Positions 1 to 14,880 of a stretch of DNA of 64,000 nt are shown in pieces; position 1 is the stretch's first letter; each line of letters starts with the position of its first letter. Made by a program: the position numbers and the translations under genes. The notes under the pieces are model-generated. The model did not search any database. It saw nothing but the letters and a program-made list of their open reading frames with translations, and was not told where the DNA came from. Origin of the DNA: Glandiceps talaboti. Taxonomy: Eukaryota > Hemichordata > Enteropneusta > Spengelidae. Where the stretch lies: assembly GCF_964340395.1 (NCBI RefSeq), contig NC_135568.1, positions 17,501,776-17,565,775 of the forward strand, in the 5' to 3' direction.

Positions 1-1253
1 TTGTACTATTTTTATGTAGAGGGCCCCAGGGAAGATTGGTCTCGGCCAACTGGACTACCCGCTTTATATAAAGTTTATAAATATACTGAGGCAATACGGT
101 ATCTAACACAACTCAAACTATACACCCTAATGATTTCATTCTATACTAGATTCGACTGTCACGAGGTTAGAACGTCACAGACTGACTGATATGACCGGTG
201 AAGAAGAGGGCGATCTGATTGTAAGTATTGAGGAGAAAGTTCTGAAGTAGCTCAAATGAATAAGATAGGGGTCGGATAACATCAAATCAAGCGTCTTACA
301 GACATGTACTGAACAGCTTCTTTTTATTAAGCCGTCACTTTTTGAGAGAACAATTTCACGTCTTGTATTGTACCAATATCAAAGAAGACACCTGTAAATT
401 GTATGTATCATCTACGTCTCCAGTTGTTTTATTATATTACGAAATTCTTACGGCTTTTATTATATCATCTAGAAGACTTTGTAGAGAATTTTCTAGATTA
501 CCGACATTTTGCTTACAGGAAGGGTGGGGGTGTAGAAGACACCGTTCTACATGTACTGTGTTATGTGTATTCAAACTCAAATACATCATATTTTAGTCTT
601 TGGTTTCTCAAGTGCTTTTAACACAGTTCAGCCTCATTTGTTGGGAGAAAAACATAGACAAAATAGAAAATGAATACTTCTACACTACGATTTTAAATAT
701 TTAACTAACAGTCCTCAATGTATAACATTCAGCCCCGTACTCTCTCTAAATATATCCGTGCTGTAAATGTGCTCTCCAAGCTTCTGTTCTTATCCCTTTC
801 TTCTGGCAATTTTACATAAGGGAATACCAATCGTGCCCGATAGATATATTTCCTGATGACATTTCATTGACTGGCCAGATTAAAAATAATGATGAATCGC
901 TATACCGAAATGACATCATCCGGTTTGTGGACTAGTATGAGTTATTTTCAGATGAATGTTGGTAAAACCTATCTAGTAATTGATTATAGATTTTAGGAGT
1001 ACGACATTTTATCAACACAACATTACAGTTAAAGGAGAGGGGGGAACAATTCAATGATTCAAAAAAACTTGGGGATGAGTATAGATAATAGGTGTTCTTG
1101 GAAAGATACCATTCAAGGGCATGGTAATGATCAAGAAGTTCCACATCCGTCTTTTTTCGTCATAGAAATCTCAGATCCTTCGATTTCAGGAAAGGAAGTC
1201 TTCACGTGTTTTCTTAAAGTATCATTTGCAGCATTGTTACTTTTGGATCTGTT

Positions 1254-1291
1254 TGTGGTGGTGGTGGTGGTGGTGGTGGTGGTGGTGGTGG
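1254..1291. repeat. (GTG)n microsatellite
   Basis: About 12 GTG units. Confidence 0.95.
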
Positions 1292-1637
1292 CAACGTTTC
1301 CAAACAGAGCAGACAAAGAATAGATAAATTAATCAGAAAGGCTTGGGGATTAGCGGGGGCACAAGATGAGTCTCCTGGTTTTAATCTGTATTTCAGGGGG
1401 CATAATCAATAGAAAATATATCATTTTGACAGACAAGACAGGAATTCGAATCTCTAATTATTAGAAGCAGTAGGTTTAAATTTCCCTGTACTGGAATAAC
1501 ACCACTACAATCAGTTGATCATTCCATCCGCAATACGGTCTGACAATCAAACGATTACCACGAACAGGGCATAGAGTTGTTGAACATTCGGTAGGACGAT
1601 GTGTTGTTGCTTTTCCCTTATTTTCTGTCATAGTGCA

Positions 1638-1638
<1 letters not shown>

Positions 1639-1705
<67 letters not shown>
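1639..1705. repeat. (TA)n microsatellite
   Basis: About 33 TA units without interruption. Confidence 0.95.
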
Positions 1706-1708
<3 letters not shown>

Positions 1709-3343
1709 CTAAGTAACTTTTAACATTTGTTTTATTTCAGAAGTATACCGTGTCCCTTTGAGATCAATAAAGTAGTTCGTATTCTTAATAAATATATAGA
1801 TAAGAGAACAACAAAGTTCAGTGAAAAGTTCAGGATAAGAAACAGCTTATATTATATAGATCCCAATTTTTGGGAATAAACATTGAACAGGCAAGCAATA
1901 TATTGATAAATGCAACTGTGAAATGTTATGAAAAGAGGGTATAAATCAAAATATTTGATGAAATTCCATGGAAAATAACTTTTTGAGTTTGTTTAAAGTT
2001 ATCATAATGACATTCTGTACTTGTCTGAATACAATATTGGCTTTCTTGTATGTGTTGAAATTATTTTCATTACAAAATATCTTTTGATAAGCATGTTGAG
2101 AGTATTTAGATATCAAACAAAGGCGATGATGCATAACTCAGCAGGCAAATTGAACTCGAGAAAGTCGTGTTACGGAACTGTTACTTCTTGTGAGAAATCC
2201 TAGACTTGAATTCCCATCACATATAGTTATGTTGTCATTTTCAGGTAAAATTAGATTTCAACTGGGGACATTATTACAAACCCAGAATAAATTGGACTTT
2301 TGGTGTACTAAAACGTTGCATAAAATTAGAATTTGTTTGGGGGATTGTTTGCTACTGGGGAGATTATTGTATGGATAATTTTTACCTCTTCCGTTCTTTT
2401 TTTGAAGTTGCTAGATAATCAATAATCGATGATTGATGAATGTAGCATTGAATAATCCGAGCGATAAAAATGATGTATATAGTCTCAAAGAACTCGACCA
2501 TTATTCTCTATAGTTGTCTGAGATCGAGTAGAGTTCCGCCATAATACGGGATTACAAAGGGTATTCACGAGGGGAAGGCAATACTTGTTTAGAGCTGATA
2601 ACTTGGATTAAAATGAGTAGGCTTTGAAAGAGATACATCACGAGTGATATAAATTGTTATATTGTTGCCAATCAAGGTCTGTTTACCAGTTCTATTCACG
2701 CTACGTTTAATATCTCAATGCGAACAGCACGCGAACAACCCCGTCGAGATTCGACAAAAAAAGAAACAACCACAATAGTGGAGACCTCCCAGCGGTGGCG
2801 TTTGTTGCCGAGAAACAATCGTTGTTTTCGCTAGCAGCGTGAAAGCGTCGATGAAATGTTAAAGGATTTTTTATTGTTGAAAATTACATTTTATAAGTCA
2901 GACTTTAAAATGATAGCCCTCACCTAAATGTTTGTAAAGGTCTTTTGCCGGAATTGGAAGACAAGTATTCGCCATACATCGTGGAAAACGATAACTTTAA
3001 AATATTGTACGGAATGTTCTATTTCTGATATAATGATGTCAGATTTTTTATTTATGATGAACCAAACATAGTAGTTAGATTTTGATGTCAAGCCAGTTGT
3101 TGACCTTAGCATGACATTAATAGAATTGTTTGAATACATTTCTTAGGATATACGCCACAAGACAACATTGAATAGACGGTAAAACTTTCCATTTACCACT
3201 AACTAATCATTTGGGAGTACTCGCGTGCTGTGAGACTTTACAGTGTCTCTCAAAAACAACAATCTACGTTAAGGAGCATGACATCGACTTATAAATAATG
3301 AGATATCGAAGAGGTTGTTGTTTATATGTTGTTTGTGCGAGAA

Positions 3344-3388
<45 letters not shown>

Positions 3389-3405
3389 TTGCCTGCCTGC
3401 CTGCC

Positions 3406-3477
<72 letters not shown>

Positions 3478-3505
3478 CGTCCGTCCGTCCGTCCGTCCGT
3501 CCGTC
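3344..3505. repeat. Composite (CTGT)n / (CCTG)n / (TCCG)n array
   Basis: CTGT units change to TTTG, then CCTG, back to CTGT, then TCCG. Each change is a one-base variant of the same tetramer. Confidence 0.95.
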
Positions 3506-4320
3506 TCATACATACATTTCATGTGGTTAAGACTAAAGCAAATTTGGAAGTTAGCAAAGTTTAGTAAAACTGAACGTCTTTGATATTAATTTGTTAATTA
3601 ATGAGACACATTATGAAATCAACATGCAAACTATAACACAGTTGCCACCCGCTATTATGAGAATCCCTCTATGCTATGAGTGAATTTGTAAGAGAACCCC
3701 TCTATGCTCTGAGTGAATTTGAAAGAAATCTGTTTTTACTTAATTTTCAGAACATGATAAAAGCTCACGAAAACGAATTATTTGTATGCAGTAGTTTTCA
3801 AATGTCAAAACACTGTGTCTAAGTTGTGATCATTTTGATTGCTTTGGGATCCTTCAGAAAACCCTGCACTTTTATTGATTCAAAGAGACTTAATATTGAA
3901 AATGAGGTGAGTTACAAATGAAAAGTTGTTCTATTCATTGCTCCTTCGTAGAGAAGAACCCCAAGAAATGTCTCCCGGTGCCTTCAATATGAGGCGACAG
4001 ATACGCAATTTAATGGCTTCTGTAGGTAGCCTTAGCTTAATTATCGATTTGCATGGGAACATGAGCTTATTGATATGGTTGCATTCTCCTAAAGGGAACT
4101 GCATTGTTAGGTTAGATTTCTAAGGTAGAAGATAGAGTTCAATAAAACGTTGATTTGATTTGATTAATTCAATGTATAAATGCATTTCAATATTCATCTA
4201 CCTAGTTCATAAACCCTAACTCTCAATCGACAAATTAAACAATTCACATTTTCCAGCCATTCAAATTTCTCATTTAACCTATATATTCATCAATTTAAAT
4301 ATTCACCTGTTATTCCTCTT

Positions 4321-4460
4321 CCTAATCACTATCCATCAAACCAACCCACCCATCCGTCCAACCACCCACCCACCCACTCACCCGCTCACTCACTCACTCA
4401 CTCATTCATTCACTCACTCATTCATGTGTCCATCCATCACGATGTCCACCCATCCACCCG
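4321..4460. repeat. Low-complexity CCAC/CTCA tetranucleotide region
   Basis: Diverged CCACCCAC, CTCACTCA and CATTCATT units. Confidence 0.8.
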
Positions 4461-4607
4461 TACATACATACGTACGTATGTATGTATGTATGTATGTATG
4501 TATGTATGTATGTATGTATGTATGTATGTACGTACGTACGTACGTACGTACGTACGTCTGTATGTATGTATGTATGTATGTATGTATGTATGTATGTATG
4601 TATGTAT
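4461..4607. repeat. (GTAT)n with internal (GTAC)n
   Basis: Two GTAT blocks flank a palindromic GTAC block of about 30 bp. Confidence 0.95.
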
Positions 4608-5648
4608 ATTATACTGCATATTGTTGTTGTTTATAACTTAATGATAATCCTGCATCACAATGCAGAATAATAGCAGACCACCCATTTTAAAAATTAATTG
4701 CTTAAATTATACCACGTGAACTGGATGGAAGCAAATGTATCACAACCAAGAGTATTGAGCATGCGTATCTTTTAATTTTGTTTCTGAGATGACGTTATGT
4801 GGAGAACAAGAGAAAGAAAAAGCTTTCTTTCTACAAAAGTGAAAAACAAACATCCACACAACAGTGGATAGATCATCTAGCCGCCTAATCTACAATGTTG
4901 GGAACACCGTCATAGCAGAATATCCGATCGGAAAAAGTTATCCAAGCGTGAAGTGAGCTTTTAGTAATTTTGTAGTTGACGTTTTGGAGTTTAAAAATCA
5001 ATTTAAGTACCATTAATTTAATTCATTGAGTAAAAAGGCCGTGTACATTTAATTATTACCCCACCTTCAAATAAATAACGTCACAACTAATTATGTATAT
5101 TAGTGTCGATTATGTTGCTACGTGCTTTGACCAACCAGTTCAGGAATTACAGTCAAGACGTTTGAAGTCTGATCCTATCGTGTGATATATACATTCGTTA
5201 CCGGAAAGATATCTCATACTGTCCCTCTTGTTCTTCATTTTCAGTGTCACTGAAGGCTTATTTAAGGTACAAATGATAGTGTGACAACCTGGGCTTCTGT
5301 ACTCAGGTGAAAATACTGAAATAAATGTATGAAGTTAATGGTAATTTGGGTGCCAAGTAAATGTCAGTTGGTGTAATTAGCTCAGTAGATGGCATACCAC
5401 CCGATTCCCATCATTTTAGTGTAGGCATAATATATTACGCCATCGTATTGATTATGTATTAGGTCTGAGTAGTAGAGTTCTGCTAATAGAATTAGTCCTT
5501 AACGTTGCTTTGATCAGTTAGTAGAACATTAAGGTACTTTTTCATAAGTATCAAAATTACAATTAGCTTAATATGCCCCTTTAAAGGTTCTGCTGATTTA
5601 TACGTATACGTTATGTTATTGTTTCATTTATAGGGGCGTAATATATGT

Positions 5649-5881
<233 letters not shown>

Positions 5882-5970
5882 TTTCATTCTTCTTTCGCCA
5901 AGTAGAGTGCTCAAACACCTTGGAAGGAAAGAAATACGAGTATGATATTACATGATATTACATTATGGAT

Positions 5971-6012
5971 TTACGCTACGGACCGTTTCACCAGAAGGAT
6001 CTTCAGGCGTAA
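5971..6012 (-). ncRNA. Hammerhead-ribozyme-like motif (type I layout)
   Basis: On the minus strand the order is TTACGC, CTGAAGA, TCC-TTCT-GGT, GAAAC, GGTCC, GTA, GCGTAA. Stem I pairs perfectly (6 bp). The core CUGANGA and GAAA are intact. Stem III can form A-U, C-G and G-C, and the cleavage triplet would be GUA. Stem II is weak (two G-C pairs and a U-U mismatch), so this may be a decayed copy. Activity is not shown. Confidence 0.45.
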
Positions 6013-9000
6013 TATTGCACACACAAAAGGTACTTGCAGTATTCTACGTACTGAATCATACAATACTATAACTGTATTTGACTGAACTCAACCCAAGTCT
6101 GAACTAAGATATAACTTATAAATGATCCGATGACGTAATCAATAATACGTATAAAATGTCCATCAAATTCCTACAATGCAATGAACTGTTCGAATAATGC
6201 CAGACGACTGTAATGTCATAGAAGGCATGTATGCCACAATCGCTCAAACGAGTATTTTGGCTTGAGTAAAAGGCATGAAAACTCAGGTTGTGCCACTTTA
6301 AAAAAAATTCTGTAAATAATTCATAATTTTTCTTGTTAACAGTGAAACGTTAACAATCTCCGTCCATTGCGGGTACTATGTTTAGTGTAGGACATTAACC
6401 CTATATTTGCGAAATCACATAAACACTTGTATGCATTTTCTAATTTGAGTTGTTCCCTACGTGTTCTGAGTCAGTTAAGCACGTTCTAAGAACCGTGTGC
6501 ATTTAACAAACTAGTTCATTACAAATTTATCAAAACTTAAGATCAGCAAGACTTGTAGTAAAAGGATAAACTGCATAGACGACGACGTCTGTTGTATAAC
6601 TGGGACATAGACTTTATATATATCAAAGCCCTGAGTTCGGCCTCACGATCTCACCCCAAGACCAGAGCCAGGAGAGATGCTCACCGCTCGGCGGTCAAAA
6701 CCCAAGTCGCTCTACCTGCGACGCTATTGTCGTTACAATTATTTAATTATTATAATAAGTCATGCACAGGAGATGAGCTTCCTAAGATAACAATAGGTCA
6801 TGCATAATTATGAGCGTCATGGAAAAAAAACAAGGAACACTAAACTTTAACTTGAATGACATCTCCAGACATACGATATTGGTGTACCTATTGTCTTGAC
6901 ACCCATGTCAGCCTTTGCTAAAAAAAAGATATTTATTTCTCTAACTACGTGTTTGGAGACCTGTATAAACAGCGTCATGTCTGAACCAAAACACAGTAAG
7001 TACAAATTCATGACAAACCTATTTTGTAATAACGAGAAGAAGTTAACGATTTCCATTAGAAGGTATGTCAGTCGACATTTTCCTACACACTGACAGTTAC
7101 ATGTGGTTTGATATTCTCGTTATTCAAACGATAATGATACAGCTATCAAACTGTACAAATGCAACCATTCAAAGTATTGTAATTTTGGCACTATAATCCA
7201 AACTATACGTGATATCGTGATTACGTAGGATAACAGAATATCATCAAATTGAGTTCATTATTTTCGACAGTTATTCATGTTTTTTTGTTACACATAATGT
7301 AAAAGACACCCAAACTTCTATATGAATGCATATTGCACAATACATAAGGTATAATTCAGCTGAGTTACGTTTTTATATGTACATCTTCAAAAATGAAGTC
7401 TGCAAATGTGAGGGTACATTACAAACAAAGCTACTTTACCAGAGCAAAATTTGAAGAAAAAAAAGTAGGGCGACGCTATGGTACCTCATATCGCCATAGT
7501 TCAAAATGACTATGAACTGTTCGTTAGCTCTATTAGGATTCGACTAGGGGACTCAAAAAAGATTTGACATTTGATAAGACATTTAAAGTCTGGTGGCGAC
7601 AATACACTGGTTGAAGATTACAAAAATGTAAATATTTCAGATTGTGATATTTTTTAAAGTGGTTTTTGGTTGCATTATTCACGAACTCCTGTTCAAGGTA
7701 GCTTGACACGTTGATTGTCTGATGTATACTTTTACCCATCCGTACATCCGTTGCTAAATCAATTTATTTTCATGAAACTTTGCCAACGAGTAGTTCAAAA
7801 TTGTACAACCGGTATTACCACACAGGGAGTGAAGCGACTCTAAACCTGTTAACCCACAATGGGTTATATATAATCTACGGCAACAAATTTGCTCCAAAAA
7901 AGAGAGTGAACAGAACTTGTTTTAATATTTATTGACTGAACGGTATTGAAGGATAAGTCGGCCATGTTGTTGTAAGATACAATGATCCGTCAACACCATC
8001 TCTGTGATCACCATTGACAAAGAGTGTCGTTACTACGTTGACGACATTTCATTCCTTCATATTTTATAGATGTACAGTATGGTCTAAATTACTGCTGCAA
8101 ATAGAATGGAGGACCAACTGTCTACATGAAAACAAACGATTTCATGACACATACGAATAATGTAAAGCGACTTTTAACTCATCTAACCATTATACATGAT
8201 GTTTTCAGTGAACAATTTAATGTTAATGAACTCTTTCCCCGAACGCGTAGAGTATGTACATTTAAACCGTGCGGGAAGTTGTCTTGTTACCTGCAGAAGA
8301 TATACGCTTTCAGGAGTTTGAAAAGCAGAACTGCTTGTTTGACATAATTGAATTCATAAAGGTTCCTAAATCTGTCTTCAGGATACATAAGCGTTGATTT
8401 ATGGCACACTAACGATTAGACCTTTGGGATGAATTGTCGTAATTTGTGGCAATCAGCAAACCAAAGCATACCATGTAAAATTACTATCTGAAGATAAACT
8501 AAGCGTAATCGCCAGACTGTGTATTTGTTTGATTGCTGTCTTACAAAATCTCTATAGGAGTTATCGGTCTATTTTAATCACTCTGAACTTTTCCAGTCAG
8601 TAACATTTGAACAATCAGCACAGACGTTAGAACTTGAGGTAGCGTTCTGGACAATGCAAAATCAGCACGTGTATGCATTATTGACGATTTGTTTACATAA
8701 CCATAGAATTGCGTGTTTATATAGCAGTAACAACTGTAACAATAAACATCGAAAACTGTATACCATGGAAAGAGTCAGTTTAATTGTTTATTATCATTTT
8801 ATACATGAACACCTGGTCCATTAGTCAGGGCTAGCAGATTAACTTCTAACTGATCTTTCAATAGTGATAATGAAAACATATATTTAAAGACGAAATTATA
8901 GAGAGTTAAAAATCAGCCTAATGGTTTATTTTAACTGTTGGCGGTTTGAATTTTTCATATTTCTTTTAGAAGGTTTGAAGAGTTCTGTAGCTTTGTTGAA

Positions 9001-9098
9001 ACGAGAGGAACCAAGGTACCATGAAAAGATGAAATATTACTCAATATATTAAAGAAGTTTTTTTATTTATTTATGTACTAGTAACACTAGCAGACCTC
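6013..9098. other. No gene seen
   Basis: AT-rich sequence without coding motifs. A GC-richer patch at 6625-6730 could not be assigned. Confidence 0.6.
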
Positions 9099-9404
9099 AG
9101 TGACTATAGAGTTTGGAGTAGGCAGCACAATTAGTTTTATATCTCAAACCACGCAACTTACATAGAAGAAGGCAATATTCTCAATGATAGCATACAAGCA
9201 TACAAAATGATACATTTTATCTCACAGTGAACACAAATCAACATCACCGACGGATGAGATCTGTTCAAGCACAAAACTGTTTATTTGTAGTCCAAGTGAG
9301 ATAAAATGTAACATTTGATGTGAGTGTGCGCTATCGGTGCCTGTGTTTTGTTAGTGTAATTTATAACAAAATACCATTGTGTGAGATGTAACATCATGCT
9401 ACCT
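9099..9404. mobile_element. Semi-palindromic interspersed repeat, family A (copy 1)
   Basis: It shares GTGACTATAGAGTTTGGAGT-like ends, TACATTTTATCTCACAGTGAACAC and a mirrored right half (GTGAGATAAAATGTAAC, GTGTGAGATGTAAC) with copy 2. The two halves are partial reverse complements, as in MITEs. Confidence 0.6.
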
Positions 9405-10647
9405 AATGTAAAATAAAAAGAATAGGGTAGGTTAGGTCTGAAATTTATTTTAATTTACTTTAATTTTTTGTAAATACTTCGACCCAAGATAAGACACAGT
9501 TTGGTCACAATTCTTTCGCGGGAGTTTGGTGAGGTGTAAAAGAAGTAAATGAAGACAATGAGTTAAGTAGACGAACATATTATGTAGATTGTGCTGTTAT
9601 AATCTAAAAAGACCTGGGTTCTCTCTAAAACACAATATTTTTTTTAAAAAGGTGATCACAGATGAAGCAAAGACATGAAGATGTACACGTAAATAGAAGT
9701 AAATTGTTACCATTTTAGCTTTTTGCATGCAAAAAACGTTTAGGGTCGTGAGCTTAACTAGGGTCGGTTGGGTTATCGGAAGCACATTATTTTCTTGTTT
9801 GGCCTAATCGAAACTCCATTGTCCATCTGGTTTGGTAGTAAGTAGCATACAATCAGTTCCAAAACATCTAATCGCAATTTACATCTACAGAAAAGACAGT
9901 AACCGACGATAAAAAGAAATCATGTAGCCGTTTTCTTGAAAGTGGATATATTTTGTCTTTACTTGCACAGTGTAATACAGCAGGTTTATATTAGATCTAG
10001 TTCTTAGATGTTTTCTGTTCACTATAAATCACACGTCACCTGAATTAATGTATCTTATTAATTATTCATACTGTGTATTTTGCAGCGAGATTATTCTGGA
10101 ATGTTTGAGACGTTTTTATCGTTTATTGAAATTATGTGTCTATCTTAATAACGATAGCTGCTGTATCTTTGGGATCTCTGGAAAAAATAGACACACTAGG
10201 GTATGATTACGTCTAGAACTACTAATTCATTGATTTGAATGGGGAGCCCTGTATCAAGTTTTATGTACAATAAGATCACGACAGGATTGACATATTGGTA
10301 GTAATTGTGGAATTCCATATGATATTTGCTCTTCTGTATGATGACCCAAAATAGTAGTTGCTGACCTTTGACCTTAGGATTTCCCTATAGTTATGAAGGT
10401 TTCAGATCTCCGTATGTCTGTAGTAGACTGAGGTCAAAGATCATTCAACTTTATCATATTTGTTGAATTTGACTAATTCATCTGTCCACAGAGTACTTCA
10501 ATATTCGTGTTTAGAAACCAAAAATACCTGTATTCTTATAAAATATTCATTCCATTTGGTATCAAAAAACTTTCACTTTCAAAGAAAACCTATCAAACAT
10601 ACAAACCACATAGTACTTTGTTCTTTCTGTAACTTTTACTGCAAAAC

Positions 10648-10992
10648 TAGAGAGACTATAGAGTTTCAATTTGGCAGCACGATGTTATACAAGTCTCACA
10701 CAAGACTATTTTGTTAGAAATTACATAGCACAAGATACAGACACTGAGTACGAGCGCGCGAGCATACAAATTGATACATTTGATCTCACTGTGAACACAA
10801 ACGAACATAACTATCGGATGAAACAAGGACGATATTCAAACGCAAAAGTGTTTATTTGTGTTCGCAGTGAGATCAGCTGTAACTATTACATTCCATGTGA
10901 GTGCGCGCTATTACTGTCGGTGTATTTTGTTAGTGTGTTTCGTACATTTATGGTTGTGAGATGTAAAAATTATCGTGCAGCCTATAGTCACT
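10648..10992. mobile_element. Semi-palindromic interspersed repeat, family A (copy 2)
   Basis: It shares GACTATAGAGTTTCAATTTG, GGCAGCACGATG, ATCTCACTGTGAACACAAAC, GAGTGCGCGCTATTACTG and GTGAGATGTAAAAATTATCG with copy 1. A 132-codon ORF overlaps it but follows the repeat, not a gene. Confidence 0.6.
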
Positions 10993-11240
10993 CTGGCTTG
11001 GTAGTAATATATCTAGACTTAATTCTTTTATTTCATTTGAATTTCTTTAGCTTTGCAGAAATGGGTTAGATGATATAAGGCTCGGTGAAGAGATATTGAT
11101 TTTCAAGGGATATAAGGATTATCGTCAAAACTCACAAGAATTAATCACACTATTTAATAATGATAATAATAATTCATCAGTCATGTAGCTTTTCTGTAAC
11201 ATATATTTATATGGACGTCGCTGTCCGAAGAATTAAAGTC

Positions 11241-11304
<64 letters not shown>

Positions 11305-12544
11305 TTCTTACCGTAACAAGTGATTTGGGACCACATTAGATGGACATCAGGGTTCTTAAAATCCCTCCAAACTTTTCCCAATAAAACATTTGTGATTGCA
11401 TATTTGGGTTTACATTCTTGATTTCAACGAAATTGGCAATCTTTTATTTTTCATTATAGTTAACAAATTATTAGGTCGACATATTGGATTCTAATATTTT
11501 TTTCGTAATTATGTGATTGTCTAGTTCAGGTAGTTATGTTTCCGTTGTTTTCCAAGTGGTCTCTGTCTAAACTAAACATCTGATGTACATCCATTACAGA
11601 TTAGAAGAACAATTGTATATTGTCTTTTTAAGTTGATGTCAGTTTCCACATCCACTATTTCTCGCGATTGTATTATAAGGTTTAGGGTTGGCAGTGAAAA
11701 AGTGGGTAGGGTGGGATAACCGGAACCAAATTCATTTTTGTTTAGGCATAAAGTTACTTTCCATAGTTTCTATTCTAGACAGACAGATTCAAACAGACAG
11801 AGAGCTCGAGCAAAGCAGAAGAAGTGGTGGTGAAAAGAGGGTGAGAGCGCGACGGAGAAAGAAATTAAAGAAAGAACAAAAGATAGCCACAAAATCATCA
11901 TGTTATCCGTTTATTTGGATGAACTTATTACATAACTCAGAAATAATGACATAATATATTTCTACAAGAAATAGTCCAGAATCGAATAATCATGTCATGT
12001 CCACTGAGAAAACGGAAGAGAATGGAAAGTACACGGACAAAACACAATAGCTTTACTTTGTAAAGGCTGTATAATTACTTCCTTAGGTACTATCCTCACG
12101 GTTAACACTTGAATGTGTTCAAATCACACCGCTGTGTCAAATTTCTCGAAAGGTATTTTTATGAACAGACAATCACTATTCAGGTTTTCAACTGAACAGT
12201 TCATAGACCTTCGGAGATAGCATATCCCTCATTACCAGGTGTAGTTTTCCCGAAAACAATTTCGAACGAAATTGAGACCGTCATATTTATTTCCTATTTT
12301 CAAGACTTTAGACTCTGGATAATATTACTCAATTACCCTGAAGAAAATGATTTCTACACGAGAGTTCTACAGTTGACGACAGTAATTACCTTAACTTCCG
12401 ATACTTGATATTGGTAAATATATTACAAAACATTCAGAGTTCTCATGTCGAAGTGTTTCCGATGTGTACCAGTCAATGGACCATGCAATGTTCATATTAT
12501 ACAATTTGGTCTAAAACAGATAATATACTTGACATCCATCTACC

Positions 12545-12595
<51 letters not shown>

Positions 12596-12640
12596 GGTTC
12601 TCTCTCTCTCTCTCTCTCTCGCTCACACACACACACACAT
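12545..12640. repeat. (CTGT)n, (CT)n, (CA)n composite
   Basis: Three adjoining simple repeats. A (GT)n tract lies nearby at 12765-12786. Confidence 0.95.
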
Positions 12641-14764
12641 TTGTAAAGCCCATTGTATTAAGCTAGTAAATATTTTATGTTTTCATTGAATCAATAAACG
12701 CTGGTTTGTCTTGTGTCGGTCAGGGAATGGAATATTTGATTGGGTGTCACTCTATTGGTAAAATTGTGTGTGTGTGTGTGTGTGTGGTGTAGTGTAAATG
12801 TGAGTGTGAGTGTGGGTGTGAGAATGAATGTCAGTGATAGGATCGCACAAGCAGAAAGAATAAGACTACGTAATTACCATTTAAAAGATTGTACAAGCAT
12901 ATTAGCATACTCACAATTAGGAATCAAACTGATGATAAAACATGTTACTACACCTCATTCATTTGCTTGAATTTTGAGAGGTTTTGACTGAATCTAACGC
13001 CCACGCACAAATGGATATATTTCGACAAAGTATAACAACATGAAGGTCGCGACCTTCGTTTTGAAAATAGACTTTTAAATGTGTAGACATTTATATTTTT
13101 GTCTCAAGTGGTGCCCTCTGAGATTTTACATCCTGGGGTCACATGAAGATGTTATATCGTAAAAGTCCCAGTTGTGTTTTTATTGATGTCAATATTAACC
13201 TGTCTAGAAGAAGCGTGTTGTTTATGTGTATGACCTCGACTGCTTTCCTCGAAGGAGATCATCGACTTAGTCAGATATTGACCCCTTTGAGTTATTGTCG
13301 AACACCCTTTTAGGAATTAGATGGTCAAACAAGTTATGGTGATTCATGTGTTACGATAGGTTAACCACAGGGAGATAGCTGGGAATCCTTTTCATTAGAC
13401 CAAACTCAAACACCATAATAATGTTACGAAGTAATAACCCGCTGAATAAAATGTATATCAACAAGGAAAAAGATATATTTTAAGGTTTGTAATTTTTTGA
13501 GTTTTTATGTCCAAAGTTGTGTTAGGTAAAATATATAGGTTTATATTTTCTTGGGAATCATTCACTGGATCACGCTCACAAACCATTTGTGAATACTAAG
13601 AAATGAAAGCCCAACAGATAGATGTATTTTTGTTATAAATGTATAAAAGTACTTTGTAGTCGCTTTGTAATCAACCATAAAGGAATTGTGGATGCAGAGT
13701 GATTTGTAGGCAGCGTAGTATATTGTGTCTGCAACAACTAGGGCCTACTGCAGTAATGTCGCACAAACACCTTCTGATCTATGTTGGGTTTTTATTTTCT
13801 TAGCAAATGTGATATATTTTACATAACAATCTTCAAGGTTTGGTTATCTCTTTCAACATTTACACATTACAAGTGAAAATACTGCAAAACCGTAATTGTT
13901 ATAGAAAGGTTTTTGAAATGTTGATTATCCCAAAATACCAAAACAATGTAAGAAAATAAAAGTCCTAAATAGACCACATTTTCTGATTTAATAAAACGAT
14001 TAGACAGTGATAACATACATACAAATGTACTGTCATTTGAAAAAATCGTATTGTAATCTCCAATCAACATCATAAGCTGAAAATGACATTAATTTGAGAA
14101 TATATATAGTAACTCCGCTGTTAACATATTCACTTGAAATCATCACATCGCCTTTTTTTATAAATCCACCATCTCTCATTCACAGTCTAGTAGATTTAAG
14201 TAAATAAACTTCACTTATTAGAATTTGGAATGCATATTGCCGTAACACATTGACGGCATGCCTCAATTTTCTATGCATAGGTTGGAATTTTATCCTGCCC
14301 AATACACCGCACCATTTAACGAGAAATACTCTACGAGATTGAACCACATATATCGTATTGAAATATACATGCATTAGACGTCAATGTTGAGTCATCAAGT
14401 GTACAAATTTACGACATTTTATGCGATTCTGATGTTATTAGATCAAGGTACGCCAGTTTATTACGATTGTGATCAAGTGCCGTGGTTTTATCTCACCCGA
14501 GAGACGTGTTATTTCATATCAAACATATGCTACGCTATTTTTTCATGTAGAACATAAAATAAATACGTTATTTCTGAGGAATGACACACTTAAGGTCAGT
14601 GCTTATTAAATTACAAATTCAAGTCTTGTTGCCTATACATGCATTTGACGTAAAACAGCCTAGGGAAGGGTTAGCATACATATTTGTTCGAGACAATATT
14701 TATGACAACTTATGATTACTGTGTAAAATGGATAAAGTAGAAGGGGATATTTGTGAAGAAATTT

Positions 14765-14880
14765 GAGAAGGGAAAAGAAGAAAGGAGAGAGAGGAGAGAA
14801 GAAAAGAAAAGAAGAAAAGAAGAGAAGAGATAAGTTGAAAGGAGAGGAGAGGAGATGAGGTGAAGTGAGAGGACAGGATA
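14765..14880. repeat. Purine-rich GA/GAAA tract
   Basis: Almost pure A/G on the plus strand for about 110 bp. Confidence 0.85.

Larger units (their letters stand above)
1..3300. other. No gene seen
   Basis: Apart from the GTG and TA arrays there are only short AT-rich ORFs with no recognisable motif. A slightly GC-richer patch lies at 2700-2850. Confidence 0.6.
3510..5640. other. No gene seen; possible SINE traces
   Basis: AATAAAACG plus (TTGAT)n at 4141-4166 looks like a short retroelement tail. TAGCTCAGTAGATGGCATA at 5378 resembles a tRNA D-arm but has no box B. Confidence 0.5.

Noticed and set aside
10671-11069. 132-codon plus ORF
   Set aside because: It follows family A repeat sequence exactly; no motif, no splice context.
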